From assembly GCA_022508285.1 (NCBI GenBank), contig JAFLVN010000004.1:62001-126000 (forward strand): DNA of 64,000 bases. The letters run 5' to 3'. The notes below the pieces were generated by a model, which was given only the letters and a program-made list of their open reading frames with translations, was not told the DNA's origin and did not search any database. Of this stretch, positions 54,409 to 62,034 are shown in pieces. This DNA is from Clostridiales bacterium. GTDB taxonomy: Bacteria; Bacillota; Clostridia; Christensenellales; Borkfalkiaceae. The translations under genes were made by a program, and so were the position numbers. Each line of letters begins with the position of its first letter. Within the stretch, counting starts at the first letter, position 1.

Positions 54409-56364
54409 ATGGAAATTTTACTTAAAAACGGCGATAAAATCACTGTTGAAGATGGTGCAACCTGTGCGGTTGCGGCGGCTAAAATAAGCGAGGGCCTTGC
54501 CCGCAATGCCGTTGCCGCAAAGATTAACGGCAAACTCTGCGATTTGTCGTGCACACTTTCGGATGGCGATACGCTTGAAATTGTAACCTTAAAGGATAAA
54601 GAGGGGTTGGAAGTATACCGCCACACCTGCGCACACGTGCTTGCTCAGGCGGTTAAAAATATTTATCCGACTTGTAAGCTTGCCATAGGACCCGTAATCG
54701 AAAACGGATTCTACTATGATATTGACTTCAAAACTCCCATTTCGCAGGACGATTTTGCAAAAATCGAAACCGAAATGGACAAGATTATAAAGGCAAAAAC
54801 GCCCATAGAGCGCTTTGAACTTCCCCGGGAAGAGGCTCTTGCCCTCATGCATGAGTACGACGAGAAGTACAAAGTAGAGTTAATTAAGGATTTGCCCGAG
54901 GATGCTGTAATTTCATTCTATAAGCAGGGCTCGTTTACCGACCTTTGCAGAGGACCTCACCTTCCCAATACGGGCAAAATTAAGGCGTTTAAGCTTACTT
55001 CGCTCACGGGTGCATACTGGCGTGGAAATGAAAAGAATAAGATGCTTACAAGAATTTACGGCACGGCTTTCGAAAAGAAGGCTCAGCTCGAGGAGTATCT
55101 TATTGCCGCCGAGGAAGCCAAAAAGCGCGACCACAATAAGATAGGTCGCGACCTCGGAATATTCATGACCTCCGAAGTAATCGGTCAGGGTCTGCCCATT
55201 CTGATGCCCAAGGGCGCAAAAATGATACAGATTCTTTCAAGATTTGTAGAGGACGAGGAGGAGAAGCGTGGTTTTCAGATTACCAAAACTCCGCTTATGG
55301 CAAAGTCTGACCTCTTCAAAATTTCCGGACACTGGGACCATTACCGTGACAAAATGTTTATTTTGGGCGAGATTAACGAGAAAGGTGAGAGCAAGAACGG
55401 CGAGGAGGTTTTGGCTCTCCGTCCTATGACTTGCCCGTTCCAGTATCAGATTTTCAAAAACGGTTTAAAGAGCTACCGTGATCTGCCCTGCCGCTATTCG
55501 GAGACTGCAACAGAGTTCAGAAAAGAGGCCTCGGGCGAGATGCACGGTCTTATAAGGGTAAGGCAGTTTACGCTTTCCGACGGTCACATAATCTGCACTA
55601 AAGAGCAGGTTGAAGACGAATTTAAGCGTTGCCTTGACCTCAGCTATTATCTTTTGGACGCATTAGGTATGCGTGACGACGTTACCTACCGTTTCTCAAA
55701 GCGTGGAGCTTCAAAGTCGGATAAGTATATCGACAACGACGAGGCGTGGATTAATACCGAAGCGATGATGAAGAAAATTCTCGACGACCTCAAGATTAAC
55801 TACGTTGAGGCGGACGACGAGGCGGCATTCTACGGACCTAAGCTTGACGTGCAAATTAAAAACGTTCACGGCAAGGAAGATACGCTTATAACCATTCAGA
55901 TTGACTTTGCCGCAGGTCAGAGCTTTGAAATGCAGTACGTAGACGTAGACGGCACAAAGCAGACTCCCTACGTAATCCACCGTAGCTCCATAGGCTGCTA
56001 CGAAAGAACGCTTGCTTTCCTCATTGAAAAGTATGCCGGCGCATTCCCCCTGTGGATGTGCCCCACGCAGGTCAAAGTGCTCCCTATAACCGACAGAACG
56101 CTCAAGTACGCAGAGGAAATCGCCGAAAAATTGATGAAATCGGGCGTGCGTGTTGAAGTTGACAAGCGCAACGAAAAGATAGGCTATAAAATCCGCGAGG
56201 CTAAAATGGATAAAATACCTTACGTGTTGGTTGTCGGTGATAAAGAAGCGGAGGACGGCACCGTCAACGTGAACAAGCGTGGCGTTGAGGATAAGGAAAC
56301 GGTAAAATTCGACGAATTTGCCGCAAAAGTTGCGTCGGAGATTGCAAATAAAACTATTTTTTAA
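54409..56364 (+). CDS. thrS: Threonyl-tRNA synthetase
   Basis: 651 residues. TGS domain (about 1-60), editing domain (HTCAHVLAQAVKNIYP onward) and class II catalytic core. Zinc ligands lie in MTCPFQYQ, SDGHI and YVIHRSSIGCYERTL. The anticodon-binding domain (CPTQVKVLPITDR to the end) is complete. Start ATG 54409 is chosen over in-frame TTG 54391 because MEILLKNGDKITVEDG fits TGS domains and the promoter overlaps the upstream codons. No Shine-Dalgarno is visible before it, consistent with a leaderless message. No T-box precedes it. Confidence 0.96.
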   Translation: MEILLKNGDKITVEDGATCAVAAAKISEGLARNAVAAKINGKLCDLSCTLSDGDTLEIVTLKDKEGLEVYRHTCAHVLAQAVKNIYPTCKLAIGPVIENGFYYDIDFKTPISQDDFAKIETEMDKIIKAKTPIERFELPREEALALMHEYDEKYKVELIKDLPEDAVISFYKQGSFTDLCRGPHLPNTGKIKAFKLTSLTGAYWRGNEKNKMLTRIYGTAFEKKAQLEEYLIAAEEAKKRDHNKIGRDLGIFMTSEVIGQGLPILMPKGAKMIQILSRFVEDEEEKRGFQITKTPLMAKSDLFKISGHWDHYRDKMFILGEINEKGESKNGEEVLALRPMTCPFQYQIFKNGLKSYRDLPCRYSETATEFRKEASGEMHGLIRVRQFTLSDGHIICTKEQVEDEFKRCLDLSYYLLDALGMRDDVTYRFSKRGASKSDKYIDNDEAWINTEAMMKKILDDLKINYVEADDEAAFYGPKLDVQIKNVHGKEDTLITIQIDFAAGQSFEMQYVDVDGTKQTPYVIHRSSIGCYERTLAFLIEKYAGAFPLWMCPTQVKVLPITDRTLKYAEEIAEKLMKSGVRVEVDKRNEKIGYKIREAKMDKIPYVLVVGDKEAEDGTVNVNKRGVEDKETVKFDEFAAKVASEIANKTIF

Positions 56365-56374
56365 TTAAAAACGT

Positions 56375-56403
56375 TTGACAAAATAAAAATTAAAGCGTAA
56401 TAT
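56375..56403 (+). promoter_or_regulatory. Promoter of infC-rpmI-rplT
   Basis: Consensus TTGACA, 17 bp, TAATAT, 10 bp after the thrS stop. Confidence 0.82.
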
Positions 56404-56409
56404 ATTATC

Positions 56410-56524
56410 GTCAAGTAAAGGCAAACCCTTTCGCCGTACGGAATTTTTGTCCGGCAGATAACGTGAAATTAAGGCATAATTGTGCCATACGGTTATCGGG
56501 TTGCTTTTGCAGCCCGATTTTTTT
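56410..56524 (+). ncRNA. Leader attenuator of the infC operon (L20-leader type)
   Basis: Leader of about 140 nt. A terminator hairpin ATCGGGTTGC (56495-56504), loop TTTT, GCAGCCCGAT (56509-56518) runs into TTTTTTT. GTTATC (56492-56497) overlaps the 5' side of this stem and can instead pair with GATAAC at 56457-56462, giving a mutually exclusive antiterminator. Firmicutes infC operons are known to be attenuated by ribosomal protein L20 binding the leader. Assignment to that class is by position and structure. Confidence 0.65.
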
Positions 56525-56548
56525 GCGGGAAAATTTTTAAAGAGGTAT

Positions 56549-57067
56549 ATGATTATAAAAGATTTGTATTCCGTAAACGAGGCTATACGCGACAGGGAAG
56601 TAAGAGTTATCGGTAGCGACGGTGAGATGATAGGCATTATGAGCAGTATGCAGGCACAGCGCCTTGCGGACGAAGCCGAGCTCGACCTTGTTAAAATCTC
56701 CCCCAATGCAGTTCCCCCCGTATGCAAAATTATGGATTATTCCAAATTCAAGTACGAGCAGGCAAAGCGCGACAAGGAGAACCGCAAAAATCAGACTATC
56801 GTTGAAATTAAGGAAATAAGACTTTCCATGACAATCGACGTTGGCGATATTGCGGTAAAAACAAAGCAGTGTCTCAAATTTTTGGAAGCCGGCAACAAAG
56901 TTAAAGTTTCGATAAGAATGAAGGGGCGTGAAAACGCCAGAGCATACCAAGGCGTAAAGGTTATGGAAGATTTCTTTGAGGGACTTGGCGGTAAAGCGGT
57001 TCAGGACAAAAAACCTGCAACCGAGGGCAGAAACATTATAATGATGCTTTCTCCCGCAAAAAATTAA
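56549..57067 (+). CDS. infC: Translation initiation factor IF-3
   Basis: 172 residues. N-terminal domain VNEAIRDREVRVIGSDGEMIGIM and linker/C-terminal domain PPVCKIMDYSKFKYEQAKRDKENRKNQ...VEIKEIRLSMTIDVGDIAVKTKQ...LEAGNKVKVSIRMKGRE. Prevents premature 50S joining and checks start codons. AGAGG (56541-56545) is only 3 bases from ATG 56549, whereas ATT at 56552 (spacing 6) is the rare start codon used by infC in other bacteria. Initiation may therefore be at ATT. Confidence 0.96.
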   Translation: MIIKDLYSVNEAIRDREVRVIGSDGEMIGIMSSMQAQRLADEAELDLVKISPNAVPPVCKIMDYSKFKYEQAKRDKENRKNQTIVEIKEIRLSMTIDVGDIAVKTKQCLKFLEAGNKVKVSIRMKGRENARAYQGVKVMEDFFEGLGGKAVQDKKPATEGRNIIMMLSPAKN

Positions 57068-57097
57068 TTTGTAAAATATCATTTGGAGGATAAATAA

Positions 57098-57298
57098 ATG
57101 CCTAAGCAGAAGTCACACAGCGGCAGCAAAAAGCGTTTTTGGCTGACTGCCACCGGCAAGGTTAAAAGACCTCACGGCGGTAAAAACCACAAAGCTGAAA
57201 CCAAGAACAGAAAGAGAAAGAGAAACCTGCGTAAAAATACGCTTGTTTCCAGTGCTACGGAATCCAACGTAAAAGCGATGATTCCCTATAAAGGTTAA
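57098..57298 (+). CDS. rpmI: 50S ribosomal protein L35
   Basis: 66 residues, basic, MPKQKSHSGSKKRFWLTATGKVKRPHGGKNH, typical bL35. GGAGG at spacing about 8. Second gene of the infC operon. Confidence 0.97.
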   Translation: MPKQKSHSGSKKRFWLTATGKVKRPHGGKNHKAETKNRKRKRNLRKNTLVSSATESNVKAMIPYKG

Positions 57299-57313
57299 TG
57301 GAGGACTTGAATA

Positions 57314-57664
57314 ATGCGTATTAAGAGAACAGTTAACGCTTTAAAGAAGCGTAGAAAGATATTACGTCTTGCTAAGGGATATCGCGGCTACAAGTCAAAG
57401 AACTACAGAATCGCCCGTCAGGCAGTTATGAAGTCCTTGAACTATGCTTTCATAGGCAGAAGGCTCAGAAAGCGCGATATGCGCAGCCTTTGGATTGCAC
57501 GTATCAATGCGGCAGCAAGAATCAACGGACTTTCTTATTCCAAGTTTATGCACGGTCTTAAAACCGCAGGCATCAACCTCAACAGAAAGGTGCTTGCCGA
57601 CCTTGCAGTAAACGATGCGCAGGCTTTTGCGGCTCTTGCAGAGAAGGCAAAGCAGGCATTATAA
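57314..57664 (+). CDS. rplT: 50S ribosomal protein L20
   Basis: 116 residues, basic bL20: [32 protein letters not shown] and [30 protein letters not shown]. Assembly protein of the 50S subunit and the expected repressor of its own operon through the leader at 56410. GGAGG at spacing about 9. Confidence 0.98.
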   Translation: MRIKRTVNALKKRRKILRLAKGYRGYKSKNYRIARQAVMKSLNYAFIGRRLRKRDMRSLWIARINAAARINGLSYSKFMHGLKTAGINLNRKVLADLAVNDAQAFAALAEKAKQAL

Positions 57665-57672
57665 GTTAAATT

Positions 57673-57705
57673 TTAAGCCTTTTTTAACGAAAGGCTTAAT
57701 TTTTT
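57673..57705 (+). terminator. Terminator after rplT
   Basis: TTAAGCCTTT (57673-57682) / AAAGGCTTAA (57690-57699) followed by six T, ending 3 bp before the next start codon. Confidence 0.8.
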
Positions 57706-57708
57706 GTT

Positions 57709-58440
57709 ATGATTATAACGTCAAAATCAAACCCGACAATTAAAGAAATTATAAAGCTCAACGACAAAAAATTCAGGCGCGAGGCGGGATTGTATCTCGT
57801 TGAGGGCACAAAACCCGTAAACGAGTGTATTGCCGCAGGCGGAGAGGTTGAAAGGGTTGTATGTACTGAAAAATTGTCCGAAAATTACGATAATCCGATT
57901 GTGGTCAGCGAAGAGGTTTTCGGTGCAATATCTTCCGAAAAGACGCCTCAGGGCGTAATTGCAGTGGTAAAAATCCCGCAAAACAATCTCAAATCGCCTG
58001 AGAATAGCTGTATTCTTTTGGACAGGCTTCAAGATCCCGGCAATCTCGGTACGATAATCCGAACGGCTAACGCCGCAGGGTACAGGGAAATTTATTTAAT
58101 TAACTGTACCGACCCGTATTCACCCAAAGCCGTGCGTGCAAGTATGAGCGGAATATTCTTTACAGAAATTTTTCAGGGCAGTGAAGAGGAAATTCTGAAA
58201 GCCTTGGGCGGTATGCCGCTGATTTCAGCCGATATGTACGGCGAAAATATTTTCGGATTTGATCCGCCTTCTAAATTTTGCCTCTGTATAGGCAACGAGG
58301 GCTCGGGCATAAGCGACGTTATAAAAAACAACTCTGATTATAAGGTAAAAATTCCCATGTCGGAAACTTGCGAAAGTTTAAATGCGGCGGTTTCTGCGGG
58401 GATTGCCATGTATGTTTTAAAAGAGCGTAATTTTAAGTGA
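57709..58440 (+). CDS. TrmH/SpoU-family RNA 2'-O-methyltransferase
   Basis: 243 residues. N-terminal substrate-binding domain (FRREAGLYLVEGTKPVNEC). SPOUT core with the three knot motifs LLDRLQDPGNLGTIIRTANAAG (about 104-125), LCIGNEGSGIS (about 190-200) and IPMSETCESLNAAVSAGIAMYVL (about 212-234). Methylates rRNA or tRNA with SAM; the exact nucleotide is not predictable. Commonly found beside rplT in Firmicutes. The terminator just upstream means only read-through or a weak own promoter drives it. Confidence 0.91.
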   Translation: MIITSKSNPTIKEIIKLNDKKFRREAGLYLVEGTKPVNECIAAGGEVERVVCTEKLSENYDNPIVVSEEVFGAISSEKTPQGVIAVVKIPQNNLKSPENSCILLDRLQDPGNLGTIIRTANAAGYREIYLINCTDPYSPKAVRASMSGIFFTEIFQGSEEEILKALGGMPLISADMYGENIFGFDPPSKFCLCIGNEGSGISDVIKNNSDYKVKIPMSETCESLNAAVSAGIAMYVLKERNFK

Positions 58441-58449
58441 GGTAGATAT

Positions 58450-59187
58450 ATGTCAGGACATTCCAAATGGCACAATATACAAGCTAAAAAGGGTAAAACG
58501 GACGCTGCTCGCGGCGCAATGTTCACGAAATTGGGCAGAGAGATTGCCGTTGCGGCTAAAAATAACCCCAACCCCGATACAAACTCCAAGCTTGCCGATG
58601 TTATAGCAAAGGCAAAGGCTGCAAACATGCCCAACGATACAATCAAGCGTTCCATTGCCAAGGCGGCGGGCGAGCTCGGCGACAAGGATTACAAAGAGTT
58701 GACTTATGAGGGTTACGGCGTTGGAGGCTCGGCTGTTATAATAAAGACGCTTACCGACAACGTAAACAGAACGGCGGGCGACGTGCGTTCGGCTATGACA
58801 AAGTGCGGCGGACAGATGGGTAATACGGGTTGCGTATCCTATATGTTCGATAATAAAGGCGTTTTTGTAATCGAAAGAACGGTTGCTCTCGACGAGGATA
58901 CGATGATGGAATACTGCCTCGAAGCAGAAGCAGACGACTACGTAACAGGCGACGACGTATATGAAGTATATACGACTCCCGAAAAATGGTCGGCGGCAAG
59001 GCAGTATTTTGAGGGCAAGGGCGTAACCTTCCTTGAAGCCGAAATCAAAATGATTCCGCAGAATTATATCACCCTCGATAACGAGAAGCTTGCGCAGTTT
59101 ACAAAGATGCTCGATAAGCTAAATGAGCTTGACGACGTGCAGGACGTTTACCACAACGTAGAGCTTCCCGAAGAGGACGAAGAATAA
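58450..59187 (+). CDS. yebC: YebC/PmpR family protein (TACO1-like)
   Basis: 245 residues of the conserved family opening MSGHSKWHNIQAKKGKTDAARGAMFTKLGREI, with NMPNDTIKRSIAKA, YEGYGVGGSAVIIKTLTDNVNRTAGDVRSAMTKCGG and a C-terminal TVALDEDTMMEYCLEA region. Long annotated as a transcription regulator; recent work assigns YebC proteins to relieving ribosome stalling at proline-rich stretches. Starts 9 bp after the methyltransferase gene. Confidence 0.96.
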   Translation: MSGHSKWHNIQAKKGKTDAARGAMFTKLGREIAVAAKNNPNPDTNSKLADVIAKAKAANMPNDTIKRSIAKAAGELGDKDYKELTYEGYGVGGSAVIIKTLTDNVNRTAGDVRSAMTKCGGQMGNTGCVSYMFDNKGVFVIERTVALDEDTMMEYCLEAEADDYVTGDDVYEVYTTPEKWSAARQYFEGKGVTFLEAEIKMIPQNYITLDNEKLAQFTKMLDKLNELDDVQDVYHNVELPEEDEE

Positions 59188-59229
59188 ATTTAATTATCAG
59201 TAACATTTTCGTACAATTGAAAATAAGAT

Positions 59230-59261
59230 ATTATTGCGCATAATTGATTAATTATTGCGCA
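59230..59261 (+). repeat. Direct repeat ATTATTGCGCA x2
   Basis: Exact 11-bp direct repeats at 59230-59240 and 59251-59261, 21 bp apart (two helical turns), each containing TTGCGCA. They lie downstream of yebC in a 214-bp intergenic region. Possible protein-binding sites. Confidence 0.45.
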
Positions 59262-59279
59262 ATATATTTTTACAAGCGG

Positions 59280-59317
59280 CAACGCTTTAATATATATGCT
59301 TATTTGTTAAAGCGTTG
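59280..59317. other. Inverted repeat in the yebC downstream region
   Basis: Perfect 11-bp arms CAACGCTTTAA / TTAAAGCGTTG separated by 16 bases. There is no T-run, so it is not an ordinary terminator. Confidence 0.45.
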
Positions 59318-59338
59318 TACGTTTTAATAGATGAGCGG

Positions 59339-59372
59339 GGGAGTATTCATTTTTGAATACTCCCTATGTATT
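59339..59372 (+). terminator. Hairpin upstream of the solute-binding-like gene, possible terminator
   Basis: Perfect 11-bp stem GGGAGTATTCA, loop TTTT, TGAATACTCCC, then TATGTATTTTT. Could end the yebC transcript or form a 5' structure of the next mRNA. Confidence 0.5.
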
Positions 59373-59401
59373 TTTACGGGATTTGCAAAATAAAATAGCA
59401 T

Positions 59402-60328
59402 ATGCCCAAAAAAATAAAACTAATAGTATCTAGAATAATTATATTTGCACTCTGCATATCCGTAATTATAACGGCGCCAATACTTATGGCGGTTAGCGGC
59501 ACAGGTAATAAAGACGGCGACAAAAGCTCAATGGCAGTATTGACTATATGGCAAATTGACAGCTTTGAGGGCGGTAAGGGCTCTCGTGCAAGTTATTTGC
59601 AGACAGTCGGCAACCAGTGTTTCAAGGATAGCAGAACGTATGTAAACGTCGTTTCACTCACGTCATACGCCGCAAGGCAGAACATTAAAGATGGAATTGT
59701 GCCCGACCTTATTTCATACGGTGCGGGAACGTACGGAATCGAGAGCGTCACCAGAGGTAAAACTCCGTATTGCACGTGGGCACATGGCGGGTATTGCTTT
59801 TTGACACTCGACGAAAACGCAGATTTCAGCGATATAGATGATAAAAATACGATAATAAACTGTGGTGTTGACAATTTATCGGGTGCGGCGGCGCTCATAT
59901 GCGGATTACAAAATGCAGAAGTAGGAAAGCCGACCGGTGCATACGTAAGTCTTATATCAGGCGAATATAAATATCTTTTGGGGACACAGCGCGATATATA
60001 CAGGTTAATAACAAGGGAAGTAAATTTTAAAATAAAACCGATTACCGAATTCAATGATTTATATCAGAATATATCGGTAACGACTTCAAACTCAAAACAA
60101 GCGGAATGTGCAAATAAATTTATCGAATATCTGTTAAAGCACGATGAAGATATTGTAAAACTCGGGCTTATGGGCAAAGGCAAATATTATACCGACCAAA
60201 TGAGTCAAATGGAAAGTATTAATTACCAATATAAGTTGACGTCGCCTGTCAGTGAAAACGCTCATACGGAATTATTGAGCGCAATCGAGAAATCAGATAT
60301 AAATTTGCTGAAAAAATTACTCAAATAA
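59402..60328 (+). CDS. Secreted extracellular solute-binding-like protein (orphan)
   Basis: 308 residues. An N-terminal export signal/anchor (basic MPKKIKLIVSR, then about 20 hydrophobic residues to about 33) has no lipobox Cys. The mature part opens VLTIWQIDSFEGGKGSRASYLQTVG, which resembles the first strand of sugar-type ABC binding proteins. It continues with PDLISYGAGTYGIES and a C-terminal helix region. Shorter than the usual 400 or more residues. No permease or ATPase gene is nearby, so any transport role is speculative. Confidence 0.6.
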   Translation: MPKKIKLIVSRIIIFALCISVIITAPILMAVSGTGNKDGDKSSMAVLTIWQIDSFEGGKGSRASYLQTVGNQCFKDSRTYVNVVSLTSYAARQNIKDGIVPDLISYGAGTYGIESVTRGKTPYCTWAHGGYCFLTLDENADFSDIDDKNTIINCGVDNLSGAAALICGLQNAEVGKPTGAYVSLISGEYKYLLGTQRDIYRLITREVNFKIKPITEFNDLYQNISVTTSNSKQAECANKFIEYLLKHDEDIVKLGLMGKGKYYTDQMSQMESINYQYKLTSPVSENAHTELLSAIEKSDINLLKKLLK

Positions 60329-60357
60329 TTGAAAAAGAAATAAAAAAATGGTAATAT
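60329..60357 (+). promoter_or_regulatory. Promoter of murB
   Basis: TTGAAA, 17 bp, TAATAT, starting right after the preceding stop codon. The start codon lies about 8 transcribed bases later. Confidence 0.62.
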
Positions 60358-60371
60358 AGATAGGTAAAGAA

Positions 60372-61271
60372 TTGAATTTATTTGATTATGAACACCAGCC
60401 GATAGGAATTGACAGAAAGTTTAATTTTAATTTTTCAAAAAATACGAGCTACGGATTGGGGGGCTTAAGTAAAGTTGCATACTTTCCCGAAACGGAAGAA
60501 GAGGCAATAAGTGTTTTTGAAACGCTCAAAGAATATAATCAAAAATTTTTCGTGCTCGGTTGCGGCTCAAACGTGTTGGCTTCGGATAAATACTTTGACG
60601 GAGCCGTTATAAGTACGTCAAAGCTCAAAGGTATTTACAGAACAGAGGATGGAATATCCTGTTTAAGCGGTACTACTGTTGCGGAACTTTTAAATTATTG
60701 TCGTAACAACGGTTTAAGCGGACTTGAATTTATAGCTGGAATACCCGCAAGCGTTGGCGGTCTTACATATATGAACGCAGGAGCGGGCGGAAAATCTATT
60801 TCAGACGTTTTGAAAAATTGTGTCGCTTATAACGGAAAATTGTACAATTTATCTAATAAATTATGCAATTTTGGCTATAAACATAGTACTATGCGTGACA
60901 TAGATTGTATAATTTTGAGCTGTTCATTTAAGTTGGAGCATGTAGAACCGCAAAAAGTAAGCGATAATATCAATAGATATATTTCGGCAAGGCTTTCCCA
61001 ACCGAAGGGCAAAAGCTGTGGCTGCGTATTTAAAAATCCCCAAGGGTTGAGTGCAGGAAAGCTTATTGAATACTGCGGACTGAAGGGCTTTGCTTTTGGT
61101 GGAGCGAGAGTGAGCCGTGAGCATGCAAACTTTATAATTAACGAGGGAGCACAGGCTTCCGACGTATATAAATTAATTAAGTTTGTAAAAAAGACCGTAT
61201 TTGAAATTACGGGAGTCGCTCTTGAAGAAGAGGTCGTATACATAGGAGATTTTAATGATTCTTTCGGCTGA
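60372..61271 (+). CDS. murB: UDP-N-acetylenolpyruvoylglucosamine reductase (type II)
   Basis: Reduces enolpyruvyl-UDP-GlcNAc to UDP-MurNAc with FAD and NADPH. 299 residues. FAD-binding region FFVLGCGSNVLASDKYFDGAVI and GLEFIAGIPASVGGLTYMNAGAGG. The catalytic segment reads SCGCVFKNPQGLSAGKLIE, with Cys where Ser is usual. C-terminal ARVSREHANFIINEGAQASDV. The substrate-contact motif YRxS appears as YKHS, encoded by motif copy D. Start TTG at 60372 with weak AGG; no good ATG is nearby. Overlaps the PHP gene by 17 bases. Confidence 0.93.
   Translation: MNLFDYEHQPIGIDRKFNFNFSKNTSYGLGGLSKVAYFPETEEEAISVFETLKEYNQKFFVLGCGSNVLASDKYFDGAVISTSKLKGIYRTEDGISCLSGTTVAELLNYCRNNGLSGLEFIAGIPASVGGLTYMNAGAGGKSISDVLKNCVAYNGKLYNLSNKLCNFGYKHSTMRDIDCIILSCSFKLEHVEPQKVSDNINRYISARLSQPKGKSCGCVFKNPQGLSAGKLIEYCGLKGFAFGGARVSREHANFIINEGAQASDVYKLIKFVKKTVFEITGVALEEEVVYIGDFNDSFG
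60882..60906 (+). repeat. Dispersed motif copy D
   Basis: CATAGTACTATG followed by CGTGACATAGATT. It encodes HSTMRDID within murB, in the same reading frame as copies B and C. Confidence 0.75.
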
Positions 61272-62031
61272 TTATCATACTCATACGCCGTATTCTCACG
61301 GCGATAATACCGTACTCGAGAATGCAAGAGCTGCAAAAAAACTCGGGTTAAAGCAAATTGCAATAACCGACCACGGCTTCAATCACCTCTTATTCGGACT
61401 TAAACGCAAAAAGCTTGTTGATTTGCGAGCTGAATGTACCGAGGCGGAAAAGCTTACGGGCGTTAAAGTTCTGCTGGGAATGGAGAGCAACCTCATATCT
61501 ATTGACGGCGAAACGGATATGAAAGAGAGCGATTTGCAGTATTTCGATATTTACCTTTGCGGTATACACGAGGTTTTGAAGTACAAAAGGTTTTCCGATA
61601 TGTACAGCATTATGATTAAAAACTATGCGGCGTATAAGTTCGGAAAAAAGCCTTCGGCAAGCGTAGTTGAAAATACCACCAAGGCATATATTAACGTAAT
61701 AAAAAGTAACCCTATTGACATTCTCACTCACATAAATTACAAATGCTACTGCAATCTCGAAGAAGTAGCCAAAGTATGTGCGGATTACGGAACTTATATA
61801 GAAATCAACACTAAAAAAAGGCACGTTTCGGCAGAGGAGCTCAATTTGATGGCTTCAACAGGTGTTAAATTTGTTATTGACTCCGACGCACATTCCGCTG
61901 ACAGGGTGGGAGATATGAAAATTGCCGAGGAATTGCTTAAAGAGGCTGAAATTCCTTTGGAAGCTATCCATAATATTGACGGCAGACTTCCCGAATTCAG
62001 GTTTGCCGAGTACAAGAAAAAGAATTTATAA
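61255..62031 (+). CDS. PHP-domain phosphoesterase (histidinol-phosphatase/YcdX-like)
   Basis: 258 residues. PHP metal motifs: ADYHTHTPYSHG (about 5-16), ITDHGFNHL (about 38-46), GMESNLI, and late SDAHSADRVGD (about 206-216). A trinuclear-metal phosphatase or nuclease fold; substrate unknown. In Clostridia a gene of this family commonly sits between murB and the rapZ-yvcK-whiA genes. ATG lies inside the murB end. Confidence 0.88.
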   Translation: MILSADYHTHTPYSHGDNTVLENARAAKKLGLKQIAITDHGFNHLLFGLKRKKLVDLRAECTEAEKLTGVKVLLGMESNLISIDGETDMKESDLQYFDIYLCGIHEVLKYKRFSDMYSIMIKNYAAYKFGKKPSASVVENTTKAYINVIKSNPIDILTHINYKCYCNLEEVAKVCADYGTYIEINTKKRHVSAEELNLMASTGVKFVIDSDAHSADRVGDMKIAEELLKEAEIPLEAIHNIDGRLPEFRFAEYKKKNL

Positions 62032-62034
62032 AAT

